Assembly: GCF_027922165.1 (NCBI RefSeq)
Contig: NZ_BSFD01000002.1
Coordinates: forward strand, 1 to 64,000
DNA length: 64,000 bases
Direction: 5' to 3'
Source of the DNA: Brevundimonas intermedia
GTDB lineage: Bacteria > Pseudomonadota > Alphaproteobacteria > Caulobacterales > Caulobacteraceae
Position 1 is the first letter of the stretch; each line of letters begins with the position of its first letter. This document shows, piece by piece, positions 25,502-33,876 of the stretch. A model generated the notes under the pieces. That model worked only from the letters and a program-made list of their open reading frames with translations, ran no database searches and was not told the DNA's origin. The position numbers were made by a program, and so were the translations under genes.

Positions 25502-25951
25502 TCAATCGCTCGGAAGCGTGGCGGCGAAGTCTCGGATCAAGGCGGCGAGGTCGGATTCGTGAACACTGTCCGCCGCCGCCTCAGGCGTCATCCAACGCCG
25601 GTCGCGCTGGTGCGCCTCGGGCCAGTCGCCCAGTTGAAGCACGACCTCCATCGGGTAGACGGCGACGACGTGTCGCCTCAGATCGCCGTTGCGAACAATC
25701 TTGGCATAGCGGAAATGACCAATGGTCGTCGCCCCGATTGGACCGTGGATCCCAGCCTCCTCCAAGGCCTCTTGCGCCGCCGCTTCGGCGTCGGTCTTGC
25801 CCGCCATGCGACCGCCCTTGGGAATGACCCAGCGCCGCGTCTCTCGCGACGTGATCATCAGGATTTCCAGACCCGCGTCGCCGCGTCGCCACGGCAGGGC
25901 GGCGACCTGACGCGTTTCCGACCGGCCTGTGCGTTTCGCGGCTTTGGCCAT
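25502..25951 (-). CDS. NUDIX hydrolase, diphosphoinositol/dinucleoside polyphosphate type
   Basis: NUDIX enzymes hydrolyse nucleoside diphosphates linked to another group. The 149-residue protein has the Nudix box GGRMAGKTDAEAAAQEALEE then AGIHG, preceded by RRWVIPKGG. The first glutamate and the arginine of the consensus are replaced by Lys and Gln, while the catalytic EALEEAG core is kept. This matches the DIPP/Ap4A-like branch common in alphaproteobacteria. The substrate is uncertain. It stands alone between DUF2059 copy 1 and the HxlR gene. Confidence 0.88.
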   Translation of the reverse strand: MAKAAKRTGRSETRQVAALPWRRGDAGLEILMITSRETRRWVIPKGGRMAGKTDAEAAAQEALEEAGIHGPIGATTIGHFRYAKIVRNGDLRRHVVAVYPMEVVLQLGDWPEAHQRDRRWMTPEAAADSVHESDLAALIRDFAATLPSD

Positions 25952-26025
25952 TCTCTATCCCCGTCAGGCGCGGCCTGCAAAACGCGGTTTCCGTCGTTCC
26001 GTCAACCGCTCCGCGTCCTGAAAGT

Positions 26026-26436
26026 TCAGTCGAGCCGCCGTTCATCATAGGCCGCCTGCGCCTTGCCGACCTCGGCCATATTGTCCTCGGCCCAGTCGAT
26101 CATGGCCTGGAGCGCACCGACGAGGGTCTCGCCCAGCGGCGTCAGGGCGTAGGAGACCGAGACCGGCACGGTCGGCGTCACCGTACGGGTGACCAGTCCG
26201 TCCCGCTCCAGCTGGCGGACGGTCTGGCTCAGCATCTTCTGCGAGACGCCCTCGATACGCCGACGCAAGGCGTTGAACCGCATCGGTTCGTCCCGAAGCA
26301 GCGTGAGAACCAGGGTCGTCCACTTGTCGGCGACCCGATCCAGCAATTGCCGCGTCGGGCAGGCTGCGGAAAAAACGTCAGGCAAGCGGGTTTCCGCCAG
26401 GTGACCAGATGAGAGGAAAGTGCCTTCTTGTGACAT
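26026..26436 (-). CDS. HxlR-family transcriptional regulator
   Basis: The 136-residue winged-helix protein carries the family signature CPTRQLLDRVADKWTTLVLT with Cys26, then MRFNALRRRIEGVSQKMLSQ and the recognition helix TVRQLERDGLVTRTV. Cys26 is the conserved redox-sensing cysteine position of quinone- or aldehyde-sensing HxlR proteins. It is divergent from an NAD(P)-binding oxidoreductase, the classical arrangement in which the regulator represses both genes. A strong inverted repeat lies in the 50-base spacer. Confidence 0.93.
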   Translation of the reverse strand: MSQEGTFLSSGHLAETRLPDVFSAACPTRQLLDRVADKWTTLVLTLLRDEPMRFNALRRRIEGVSQKMLSQTVRQLERDGLVTRTVTPTVPVSVSYALTPLGETLVGALQAMIDWAEDNMAEVGKAQAAYDERRLD

Positions 26437-26454
26437 GGGGCCGCTTATAACACT

Positions 26455-26473
26455 TGGTACCCATTGGATACCA
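26455..26473. promoter_or_regulatory. Probable HxlR operator
   Basis: The sequence TGGTACCCATTGGATACCA is an inverted repeat, TGGTAcc against ggaTACCA, in the 50-base spacer between hxlR and the divergent oxidoreductase. A possible -10 box, TATAAC, lies at 26446-26451 just beside it. HxlR proteins bind such dyads as dimers; binding here is inferred from position. Confidence 0.65.
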
Positions 26474-26486
26474 TAGGAGATCGTCC

Positions 26487-27095
26487 ATGAAAGTTGCAGT
26501 CCTCGGCGCCAGCGGTCGCGCCGGCTCGGAAATCACCAAGGAACTGGCCGCGCGTGGCCACACCGTCGTCGCCATCGCCCGCAAGCCCGAAACCATTCCG
26601 GCCGCGCCCGGCGTCACGGCGACTGCCGGCGACGCGTCGGACGTCGCCGGCCTGGCCCAACTCATCACGGGTTCGGATGCGGTGATCAGCGCGCTGCACC
26701 ACAATGTCACCGCTGACACCCTGCTGTCCGCGCTGAAGAGCGCCGGCGTGCCGCGCCTGCTGGTCACCGGCGGCGCCGGCAGCCTGGAGGTCGCTCCGGG
26801 CGTTCGCCTGATCGACACCCCGGACTTTCCTGAAGAGTTCAAACCCTACGCCCTGCCCGGCGTCGCCTTCCTGGACGACCTCCGCAACGAGACGGAGATC
26901 GACTGGACCTTCTTCTCCCCTGCCGCCTTCATCGAGGAGGGCCCTCGCCTCGGCGTCTTCCGCACCGGCGGGAACCAGTTGATCACCGACGACAAGGGCG
27001 AAAGCCGCATCAGCTTTGCCGACTACGCCATCGCCATGGTGGACGAGTTGGAACAGCACAACCACAGCCGCGCCCGCTTCACGGCCGCCTACTGA
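26487..27095 (+). CDS. NAD(P)-dependent oxidoreductase, atypical SDR (NmrA/YwnB-like)
   Basis: The 202-residue protein starts MKVAVLGASGRAGSEITKEL, the GxxGxxG nucleotide-binding motif of atypical short-chain dehydrogenases. It then shows a GDASD motif at about 49-53 and VTGGAGSLEV at about 93-102, typical of the YwnB/PhzF-like NAD(P)H-binding group. The classical YxxxK pair is not obvious. The ATG follows TAGGAGATCGTCC. With the divergent HxlR regulator it probably forms a stress-inducible detoxification pair; the substrate is unknown. Confidence 0.88.
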   Translation: MKVAVLGASGRAGSEITKELAARGHTVVAIARKPETIPAAPGVTATAGDASDVAGLAQLITGSDAVISALHHNVTADTLLSALKSAGVPRLLVTGGAGSLEVAPGVRLIDTPDFPEEFKPYALPGVAFLDDLRNETEIDWTFFSPAAFIEEGPRLGVFRTGGNQLITDDKGESRISFADYAIAMVDELEQHNHSRARFTAAY

Positions 27096-27254
27096 GAAAC
27101 GGCCGGCGGCGGGGCTTCGGTCCCGCCGCCACAGTCCTCTGCAACACCCTCCGCCAAATCGCGCCGCTCCTCCCGATACGGACGATTCCGCATTGACCCC
27201 GGTTTGCGGCATGCAAGATTACAGAATATTCATCTGCGCTTGGGGGAGCGTCGC

Positions 27255-28421
27255 ATGGCCAAGATCGACAGCGAGCAGGAGACGCTTCTGCTCCAGGCGG
27301 GCCAGGCGCTGGCGCGGCATGACGCCCCTACAGCCCTGACATTGCTGGATCGCGCCGACGCGTTCGGACGCACGCACAACAGCCTGCTGAACCGGTCCGT
27401 CGCCTATCGTCTTCTCGGCGACTTCACGGCGGCGATCGGCATTCTGGACCAGGCTCTTGAGCTCCAACCCTACGACTTCATGGCGCTTTTGGCCAAGGGC
27501 GCCATGGTCGAGAAGATCGCCGGCGCAAAGGCCGCTGTTCCCGTCTATCGCGACGCCCTGAAGATCGCGCCGCCGCGCACCCATATCCCGCCGACGGTGA
27601 CGGCCCAGATGGACTATGCCGCCCATCTGGTCGACACCCACGCCAGCGCCTTGCGCGACTTCATGCAGGCCGAGGTCGCCGCTCTGAAGGACGGCCTGGA
27701 GGAGGCCGTTCGCGACCGTTTCGACGAGAGCCTTGAAATCTATGCGGGGCTTAAACAGCCGGTGAAACAGCAGCCTCTATTGCTGAACTACCCCAGGCTG
27801 CCCGTAATTCCGTTCTACGACCGAACGCTCTTTCCTTGGCTGGCAGAACTGGAGGCGGCTACCGAGACAATCCAGGCTGAGCTGGAGCCGCTGCTGGAAG
27901 AGAGTTTCGACGCCTTCACGCCCTATATAGCCTTCCCAAAAGGCGCCCCGGTCAACCAGTGGGGCGAGCTGAATCACTCTCGCAAATGGACGTCGCTTTT
28001 CCTTTGGAAGAACGGCGAGAAACAGCAGGCGATGTGCGACCGCTGCCCGCAGACGACGCGCATACTGGAAGGCTTGCCGATGGCGCATCAGGACGGATTC
28101 TCGCCCACGGCCGTCTTCTCGGCGCTTCAGCCCCGCACCCATATTCCGCCGCACACCGGATCTTCCAACGTTCGGCTGCTAGCCCACCTTCCACTGCGGC
28201 TGCCCGGCAGCGCGCGCTTCCGTGTGGGCAATACCGTGCGGAACTGGAAGATGGGCCAGGCCTGGGTCTTCGACGACACCATCGAGCACGAGGCCTGGAA
28301 CGACGCCGACGACATTCGGGTCATCCTGATCTTCGACGTGTGGAACCCCTATCTCACCGAGCAGGAAAAACTGCTGATCACCGCCATGATGAAGGCCCAA
28401 CGCGCCTTCATGCAGGACTGA
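27255..28421 (+). CDS. TPR protein with aspartyl/asparaginyl beta-hydroxylase domain
   Basis: The 388-residue protein has TPR-like helices at about 10-110 (LALL-rich pairs such as NRSVAYRLLGDFTAAIGILD). A 2-oxoglutarate/Fe(II) beta-hydroxylase domain follows at about 210-375. The metal and cosubstrate motifs are seen: PRTHIPPHTG with His296 and His300, RLLAHLPLRLPG, WVFDDTIEHEAWN with His345, and RVILIFDVWNP. The ATG at 27255 follows GGGGGAGCG; an in-frame ATG at 27204 is less likely. Such proteins hydroxylate Asp or Asn side chains or act on lipid A; the target is unknown. Confidence 0.88.
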   Translation: MAKIDSEQETLLLQAGQALARHDAPTALTLLDRADAFGRTHNSLLNRSVAYRLLGDFTAAIGILDQALELQPYDFMALLAKGAMVEKIAGAKAAVPVYRDALKIAPPRTHIPPTVTAQMDYAAHLVDTHASALRDFMQAEVAALKDGLEEAVRDRFDESLEIYAGLKQPVKQQPLLLNYPRLPVIPFYDRTLFPWLAELEAATETIQAELEPLLEESFDAFTPYIAFPKGAPVNQWGELNHSRKWTSLFLWKNGEKQQAMCDRCPQTTRILEGLPMAHQDGFSPTAVFSALQPRTHIPPHTGSSNVRLLAHLPLRLPGSARFRVGNTVRNWKMGQAWVFDDTIEHEAWNDADDIRVILIFDVWNPYLTEQEKLLITAMMKAQRAFMQD

Positions 28422-28448
28422 CGAAGCCTCCCGCTCTGGCGCAATAGG

Positions 28449-28976
28449 TTAGTTTCGTGTGGCCTCAGCCATGGCGGACTTCAGCTCACGTCGCTGTTCC
28501 GCAGTGCATTCAAACTCGTCGCACAGCAGATTGCCCATATCGGCCATAATCTCCGGCATGATCGACTGGATCGCCGCTGCCAGACGCGGGGCGGCCTGAT
28601 AACTCTTGGCCACCATCGAGCGGCCGATATCACTTTGATAAAAGTCCACGAGACCCTGAAGTTCTTCCAGAGTGAAGATATCGGCATAGATCGGCGCCAT
28701 GGCCTCGAACATGCGAGGCATCATGCGAGCGGTCATGTCGCCCATGACCTGACGGAACTTGGCCGCATCCTCGTCGGACATGCCTTCGAGCTCCCCGGGC
28801 ATCATCATCGTCGTCATCTGCGCCAAGGCAGCGCCCATTTCCTCACCTTGCATCAAGGCGACAAACTTGCTCGCGAGCGCCAGCCGTGCGGCGCTGTCGT
28901 CGCGCGTCTCAGCCAAGGCGGCGGGTGCACAGAACAGGGTAAAGGCCAGCATCAGCCCGCCAAAAACGCGTCTCAT
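28449..28976 (-). CDS. DUF2059 secreted protein, copy 2
   Basis: The 175-residue protein has signal peptide MRRVFGGLMLAFTLFCAPAA, cleaved near ALA|E. The DUF2059 core is ADIFTLEELQGLVDFYQSDI at about 110-129, then GRSMVAKS. The C-terminus carries LLCDEFEC, comparable to the paired cysteines of copy 1 at 24917-25432. A Met-rich stretch at about 40-95 is notable (MTTMMMPGELEGM). It is convergent with the hydroxylase gene, with 27 bases between stops. Function unknown. Confidence 0.85.
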   Translation of the reverse strand: MRRVFGGLMLAFTLFCAPAALAETRDDSAARLALASKFVALMQGEEMGAALAQMTTMMMPGELEGMSDEDAAKFRQVMGDMTARMMPRMFEAMAPIYADIFTLEELQGLVDFYQSDIGRSMVAKSYQAAPRLAAAIQSIMPEIMADMGNLLCDEFECTAEQRRELKSAMAEATRN

Positions 28977-29026
28977 CCGACACCCCCAGTTAGAAACGAC
29001 ACCCTGCCGGGTGGTGCGGCGGTAGA

Positions 29027-29061
29027 CAAGAAAAAAGCGGCGGGGACTGCTCCCCGCCGCT
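29027..29061 (-). terminator. rplKA terminator
   Basis: A perfect 10-bp stem (29036-29045 with 29052-29061) has a 6-base loop. On the minus strand it is followed by TTTTTCTTG. It lies 34 bases after the rplA stop. Confidence 0.92.
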
Positions 29062-29094
29062 CTTCAGTACCGATTGTCTTTCGACCCGGACGGC

Positions 29095-29784
29095 TTAGGC
29101 GCCCAGCGAGGCCGGGTCGACCTTGAAGCCCGGGCCCATCGTGGTCGACAGGCTGATGCGCTTCACATAGGTGCCCTTGGCGCCGGCCGGCTTGGAACGC
29201 ACCAGGGCGTCCACGATGGCCTTCACGTTGGCTTCCAGGGCGTCCTGGGTGAAGGAGACCTTGCCGATGCCGGCGTGGACGATGCCCGCCTTCTCGACGC
29301 GGAACTCAACGGCGCCGCCCTTGGCGTCCTTGACGGCCTGGGCCACGTTCGGGGTCACGGTGCCGACCTTCGGGTTCGGCATCAGGCCGCGCGGGCCCAG
29401 CACCTTACCCAGACGGCCGACCAGGGCCATCATGTCCGGCGACGCGATCACGCGGTCGAACTCCATGAAGCCGCCGGCGATCTTCTCGTACAGATCTTCG
29501 GCGCCGACGTGTTCAGCGCCGGCCGCGGTGGCTTCGGCGGCCTTGGCGTCCTTGGCGAAGACGGCGACGCGAACGTCACGGCCGGTGCCCGACGGCAGGT
29601 TGACGACGCCGCGGACCTGTTGGTCGGCGTGACGCGGATCGACGCCCAGGTTGACCGAGATCTCCAGGGATTCGTCGAACTTGGCCTTGGCGTTTTCCTT
29701 GGCCAGCTTGATGGCGTCGGTGAACGGCAGCAGGTCTTGGGTGACGCCGGTACGGGCCTTTTGAGCCTTGGTTTGCTTGGCCAT
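29095..29784 (-). CDS. rplA: 50S ribosomal protein L1
   Basis: L1 forms the mobile stalk at the E site and in E. coli represses its own L11-L1 message. The product has 229 residues, full family length. It includes the L1 signature region [20 protein letters not shown] then [13 protein letters not shown] at about 110-145, and ends [17 protein letters not shown]. It follows rplK by three bases, so both are cotranscribed. It is the last gene of this unit. Confidence 0.99.
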   Translation of the reverse strand: MAKQTKAQKARTGVTQDLLPFTDAIKLAKENAKAKFDESLEISVNLGVDPRHADQQVRGVVNLPSGTGRDVRVAVFAKDAKAAEATAAGAEHVGAEDLYEKIAGGFMEFDRVIASPDMMALVGRLGKVLGPRGLMPNPKVGTVTPNVAQAVKDAKGGAVEFRVEKAGIVHAGIGKVSFTQDALEANVKAIVDALVRSKPAGAKGTYVKRISLSTTMGPGFKVDPASLGA

Positions 29785-29787
29785 GGT

Positions 29788-30219
29788 TTAGCCCTCCACC
29801 ACTTCGAGGCCCATCGCGCGGGCGGAGCCTTCGATGATCTTGGCCGCCGCGTCGAGGTCGTTGGCGTTCAGATCTTTCATCTTCTTTTCGGCGATCTCGC
29901 GCAGTTGAGCCTGCGTGATCTTGCCGGCGACTTCACGGCCGACCAGCTTCGAACCCGACTTCAGGCCCGTGGCCTGCTTCAGGTACCAGGTCGCCGGCGG
30001 CGTCTTGGTGATGAAGGTGAACGACTTGTCCTGATAGACGGTGATGACGGTCGGAAGCGGGGTGCCCTTGGCTTCCTTCTCGGTGCGCGCGTTGAACTCC
30101 TTGCAGAAGCCCATGATGTTCACGCCGCGTTGACCCAGAGCCGGGCCGATCGGGGGCGAAGGCGTGGCCGAACCGGCCGGCACTTGCAGCTTGATATAGC
30201 CGAGAATCTTCTTGGCCAT
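29788..30219 (-). CDS. rplK: 50S ribosomal protein L11
   Basis: L11 forms the GTPase-associated centre with 23S rRNA and is needed for RelA activation in bacteria. The 143-residue product shows the N-terminal domain [20 protein letters not shown] then [14 protein letters not shown], and the C-terminal rRNA-binding domain [20 protein letters not shown]. The ATG at 30219 is preceded by AGGAGAGACCA. It is separated from nusG by a GFA gene and a terminator. Confidence 0.99.
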   Translation of the reverse strand: MAKKILGYIKLQVPAGSATPSPPIGPALGQRGVNIMGFCKEFNARTEKEAKGTPLPTVITVYQDKSFTFITKTPPATWYLKQATGLKSGSKLVGREVAGKITQAQLREIAEKKMKDLNANDLDAAAKIIEGSARAMGLEVVEG

Positions 30220-30392
30220 TGGTCTCTCCTATGAATGACCCGACGACTTAACGGCGGGCCGGTGAGCCGTGGTGCGGCATGGCTGCCTCCCACGGATTTG
30301 TCGCTCCACGAGCCGAGGCCCGCCGAGCGAAGGCGCGCGTTTAACAGAGGGGGGGATGAAAGGCAAACGGAGGTCGAACGCGGCGCGCCGCC

Positions 30393-30890
30393 TCAGCCCT
30401 CTCCCGCCTTGCGTCGCTCTACCAAGGCCATCAGCCGTTGAACCCGCTCAAACGGCAAAAGCTGCGTCTGGTCATACACCGTCTCGAACACAGGAATATC
30501 GTCCGGGAACACTGCCCAGGGCATGGCGCTCTCGGTGAAGATGATCGCGTCAGGCCTGAAGGCGCCGGGTTGATCCAGCGTCCCGACCCGCAGGCCTGCG
30601 CCGAGCAGACCAAGACGGGGATAGTGGCTCCACACCGCGACGCCGCAGGATTTACAGCGCCGTATGACGTGCGGTCCGCCGCTGCCGGCCGGGACGGTGT
30701 GATCGGACAGCTCGCCTTCGATCAGGGTCAGCCGTTCCGTCTCATAGAAGGCGTTGACCACGGAGGTGGACCCCGTCTGCCTCTGGCACAGGCGGCAGTG
30801 GCAGTTGTTGACGAAGATCGGTTCGCCCTCGACCTGATAACGCACCGCGCCACAGGCGCAGCCGCCTTCGTGGATCCTATCGACCGCCAT
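30393..30890 (-). CDS. GFA-family zinc-binding protein
   Basis: The 165-residue protein belongs to the glutathione-dependent formaldehyde-activating enzyme (GFA/CENP-V) fold. The zinc-ligand cysteines are in GGCACGAVRY, NNCHCRLCQRQTG and RCKSCGVAVW. Despite the name, most members have no proven formaldehyde reaction. The ATG at 30890 follows GGGAGGATGCG; an in-frame ATG at 30944 would add 18 residues. It is an insertion between nusG and rplK, after the nusG terminator, and could be read through into rplK. Confidence 0.88.
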   Translation of the reverse strand: MAVDRIHEGGCACGAVRYQVEGEPIFVNNCHCRLCQRQTGSTSVVNAFYETERLTLIEGELSDHTVPAGSGGPHVIRRCKSCGVAVWSHYPRLGLLGAGLRVGTLDQPGAFRPDAIIFTESAMPWAVFPDDIPVFETVYDQTQLLPFERVQRLMALVERRKAGEG

Positions 30891-30986
30891 CGCATCCTCC
30901 CCAGACGCCAGAAACATCAAGTAGACGGGGGCGGAAGGCAACACGCCCCCGCTCGCCTCCCCCGTCAGGGACGAGCCGAAGCGACA

Positions 30987-31018
30987 AGAAAAAAGCCGCG
31001 CCCTTTCGGACGCGGCTT
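30987..31018 (-). terminator. nusG terminator
   Basis: An 8-bp stem (30993-31000 with 31011-31018) with a 10-base loop is followed by TTTTTTCTTG on the minus strand. It lies 25 bases after the nusG stop. Confidence 0.9.
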
Positions 31019-31043
31019 CAAATCTGAACCGGTCAGAGGGCGA

Positions 31044-31619
31044 TCAGCCCGCGACCTTCTCCACCTGGGCGTATTCCAGCTCGACCGGGGTGGCGCGGCC
31101 GAAGATCGACACCGCGACGCGCAGACGGGCCTGTTCCTCGTCCACGCTCTCGACCGAACCGTCGAAGCTGGCGAAGGGTCCGTCGATGACCTTGACCTTC
31201 TCGCCGATGTCGAAGCGGATGGTGGGTTTCGGACGTTCGACGCCCTCTTCCACCTGACCGATGATGTTCTGAACTTCACGTTCCGAAACCGGCAGGGGCT
31301 TGGTGCCGCCGGCGGCGCCCAGGAAGCCCGTGACCTTCGGCGTGTTCTTGACCAGGTGATAGGCCTGGTCAGTCATTTCCATCTTCACCAGCACATAGCC
31401 GGGGAAGAATTTACGTTCCGAGTTCACCTTGCGGCCGCGACGGATCTCGACGACGTCCTCGGTCGGAACCAGGATTTCGGAGAAGGCGTCTTCCAGGCCT
31501 TGCTGCTTGGCCTGGTCGCGCAGTTGCTCCGCCACCTTCTTCTCGAAGTTCGAGTAGGCGTTGACGATATACCACTTGTGGCGCGGATTGGCGGGCTTTG
31601 CGGGCGCTGCATCGGTCAT
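31044..31619 (-). CDS. nusG: Transcription termination/antitermination factor NusG
   Basis: NusG binds RNA polymerase, raises processivity, and couples to Rho or ribosomal S10. The ATG at 31619 gives 191 residues, MTDAAPAKPANPRHKWYIVN. The NGN domain includes FFPGYVLVKMEMTD at about 70-85, and the KOW motif GEKVKVIDGPFASFDGSV is at about 138-155. A longer open frame to 31688 would overlap secE and lacks homology. It lies 13 bases after secE. Confidence 0.98.
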   Translation of the reverse strand: MTDAAPAKPANPRHKWYIVNAYSNFEKKVAEQLRDQAKQQGLEDAFSEILVPTEDVVEIRRGRKVNSERKFFPGYVLVKMEMTDQAYHLVKNTPKVTGFLGAAGGTKPLPVSEREVQNIIGQVEEGVERPKPTIRFDIGEKVKVIDGPFASFDGSVESVDEEQARLRVAVSIFGRATPVELEYAQVEKVAG

Positions 31620-31632
31620 GGGCGCGTCTTTC

Positions 31633-31932
31633 TCAGGATCCGAGAGCGATGATGTAGCGGAAGGCGAAACCGAGACCGGTGTCGACAACCCAGAAGAAGA
31701 TCGCGGCGATGACCACCATGATGAAGACCATCACCGAGGTGATCCAGGTCTCCTTGCGGCTGGGCCACACGATCTTGCGACCCTCGGCCATGACCTGCTT
31801 GTAGAAGTCGCCAGGGCTCGTGCGCGGCTTCTTGGGCGCGGGCGCATCGACGGTGATGGCGGCCGCGGCCGCAGCCGTCTGGGGCTTGGCGCCCGCCTGG
31901 GGCCGCTTGCCGGGAGATTTGGCCTTGGCCAT
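31633..31932 (-). CDS. secE: Protein translocase subunit SecE
   Basis: SecE clamps the SecYEG channel. The 99-residue product has a disordered Lys/Ala/Pro-rich N-terminus, the conserved amphipathic motif FYKQVMAEGRKIVWPSRKET, and a single membrane helix at about 70-92 (WITSVMVFIMVVIAAIFFWV), as usual in alphaproteobacteria. The ATG at 31932 is preceded by GAAGAGCAACTG. It lies 70 bases after tRNA-Trp and 13 before nusG. Confidence 0.98.
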   Translation of the reverse strand: MAKAKSPGKRPQAGAKPQTAAAAAAITVDAPAPKKPRTSPGDFYKQVMAEGRKIVWPSRKETWITSVMVFIMVVIAAIFFWVVDTGLGFAFRYIIALGS

Positions 31933-32002
31933 CAGTTGCTCTTCACACAATTGTTCCTGTCGCCCCAGATGGGAAGTCCCATCCGGAAGCGACAGGGGGG
32001 AT

Positions 32003-32078
32003 TGGCAGGAGTTGGGGGACTCGAACCCACGACCCCCGGTTTTGGAGACCGGTGCTCTACCAGCTGAGCTAAACTCCT
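32003..32078 (-). tRNA. trnW: tRNA-Trp (anticodon CCA)
   Basis: The 76-base gene folds into a complete cloverleaf. The acceptor stem AGGAGTT pairs with AACTCCT, the anticodon loop is CTCCAAA, the T-loop is TTCGAGT, and the discriminator G is followed by an encoded CCA. It sits just upstream of secE, the conserved tRNA-Trp-secE-nusG arrangement. Confidence 0.98.
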
Positions 32079-32173
32079 AGACAATCGCGCGAACCCTCGG
32101 GTCCGTGCGTTCGCCAGAGGGGGGCGTATGCCCGACGCCGCCCGGCATTTCAAGGGCGATGTGACACTTGCGA

Positions 32174-33508
32174 CTAGTCTTCCAGATGCGCGGCGATGGC
32201 GGCCCGTTCGTCCTGGGCCTGGATCAGTTCCTTGAAGATCAGCTTGTCGATGCGGCGGTCGTCCATATCGACGACCTCGACCTCGAATCGGCCGACCTGC
32301 ACCACCTCCCCTTCATCCGGCACGCGCGACAGCTGGTGCAGAATCAGACCGGCGACGGTGTGGAAGCCTTCATGCTCCCCGAAGTCCTCGCCCAGAGTGT
32401 CGGCTAGTTCGTCCAGATCGGTCTGGCCGTCGACCAGCCAGCTGCCGTCGGCGCGCTGATGGATCCAGGCCTGCTCCTCGTCGTGACCCTCGTTGAAGTC
32501 GCCGGCGATCATTTCCAGGATGTCGGTCGCCGTCACCACGCCCTCGAAGGCGCCGTACTCGTCAACGATGAAGGCCATATGGACCTTGGAGCCCTTCAGG
32601 ATCTCCAGCGCCTTCAGCACCGAGGTCGATTGGGGAATGAAGGCCGGTTCTGCGACCAGGGGTTCGATGTCAAACCGTCCATCGGTCAGCAGGGCGTCCA
32701 GCAGGTCCTTCTTGTGGACCACGCCCAGGGGATTATCGACGTCGCTCTCGCGCGCCACAACGATGCGAGAATACGGACAGGTGCGAATTTCCTCGCGCAG
32801 CACCGATTCGGGATCGTCCAGGGCGATCCAGAAGACGTCATGGCGCGGCGTCATGGCCACGCGCACGGGCCGGTCGCCCAGACGCAATATCTCTTCGATC
32901 ATCACCTGTTCTTCAGGCTCGATCAGGCCGGCCGACGTGCCCTCCGCCAGGATGGTGGCCACTTCTTCCTGAGTGACGTCCGAACCGTCCCGGTCCTTGA
33001 CGCCCAGCAGTTTGAGGATGCCCGAGGTCGAGGCCGTCAGCAGCAGGACGAAGGGCTTCAGCGCGATGGCCAGGGTCGAAATCGGCGGCGCCATCTTCGA
33101 GGCGATCGTCTCGGGGAAGATCAGAGCCAGGCGCTTCGGCACCAGCTCGCCGACGATCAGCGAGATATAGGTGATGCAGACGACCACCAGGGCGGTCGAG
33201 AAGATTTCGGTATAGGCCGCCAGCGACGGAAAGCTGACTTCCAGGATTCGGTCCAACTCGCCCGCAATGGTCGCCTGACCGTAGGCGCCCGCCAAAATGC
33301 CGATCAGGGTGATGCCGACTTGAACCGCCGACAGAAACTGTGTCGGCTCCTCCGCCAGTTTCAACGCCTTGCGCGCGCCGCGGTCACCCTTCTCCGCTCG
33401 ACTTTGAAGTTTGGACCTGCGGGAGGAGACGACCGCCAATTCGGTCATGGCGAACAGGCCGTTGAGCACCACGAGGAGCAGAACGACGACAATAGCGATG
33501 AGTAACAT
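32174..33508 (-). CDS. CNNM/CorC-type membrane protein with CBS pair
   Basis: The 444-residue protein has a CNNM (DUF21) membrane domain at about 1-190 (MLLIAIVVVLLLVVLNGLFA; VGELVPKRLALIFPE). A pair of CBS domains follows at about 215-340 (VAMTPRHDVFWIAL; IVDEYGAFEGVVTATDILEM), then a CorC_HlyC domain at about 355-435 (GSWLVDGQTDLDELADTLGE). The family is tied to Mg or Co ion export and is often mislabelled haemolysin. The ATG at 33508 follows CCCCTAG, a weak site. It stands alone after the tRNA. Confidence 0.93.
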   Translation of the reverse strand: MLLIAIVVVLLLVVLNGLFAMTELAVVSSRRSKLQSRAEKGDRGARKALKLAEEPTQFLSAVQVGITLIGILAGAYGQATIAGELDRILEVSFPSLAAYTEIFSTALVVVCITYISLIVGELVPKRLALIFPETIASKMAPPISTLAIALKPFVLLLTASTSGILKLLGVKDRDGSDVTQEEVATILAEGTSAGLIEPEEQVMIEEILRLGDRPVRVAMTPRHDVFWIALDDPESVLREEIRTCPYSRIVVARESDVDNPLGVVHKKDLLDALLTDGRFDIEPLVAEPAFIPQSTSVLKALEILKGSKVHMAFIVDEYGAFEGVVTATDILEMIAGDFNEGHDEEQAWIHQRADGSWLVDGQTDLDELADTLGEDFGEHEGFHTVAGLILHQLSRVPDEGEVVQVGRFEVEVVDMDDRRIDKLIFKELIQAQDERAAIAAHLED

Positions 33509-33603
33509 CTAGGGGTTTTTGGAGACCAACGCGGCGCGACAGACGGCGTCCGCCCAAGGATAGTAGAGGAGGACGCGGCTTTACGCCACGTTTTCCTTTG
33601 ACG

Positions 33604-33738
33604 TCAGCCCGCCCGCCCGGCCTCGACGGAGCCATAGGTCCCGGATGACGGCCAGCCGTCGGCGTCATATTGCGACGCGCAGGCGGACATCCCCAGCACC
33701 GTGCCGATGAACAGTCCGATATGAAGCGCGCGTCGCAT
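33604..33738 (-). CDS. Small lipoprotein, 44 residues
   Basis: A short open frame encodes MRRALHIGLFIGTVLGMSAC with lipobox GMSAC at Cys20, then ASQYDADGWPSSGTYGSVEA and GRAG. The signal peptide with a clean lipobox is hard to get by chance, but the ribosome binding site is weak, so this is moderate support. It lies 95 bases upstream of the CNNM gene in the same direction. Function unknown. Confidence 0.55.
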   Translation of the reverse strand: MRRALHIGLFIGTVLGMSACASQYDADGWPSSGTYGSVEAGRAG

Positions 33739-33876
33739 CGTGGTTACCAATCACTTAATGTCAACGACAGACATAAACGATTGATTAAGCCTTGAGCAAA
33801 TCAATGCGCCTGCCAGACGAACACACGGCGGGAGCGCGTCCTCCCCTTCCCGCTCCGAGACGTCTATTACAGAGGC

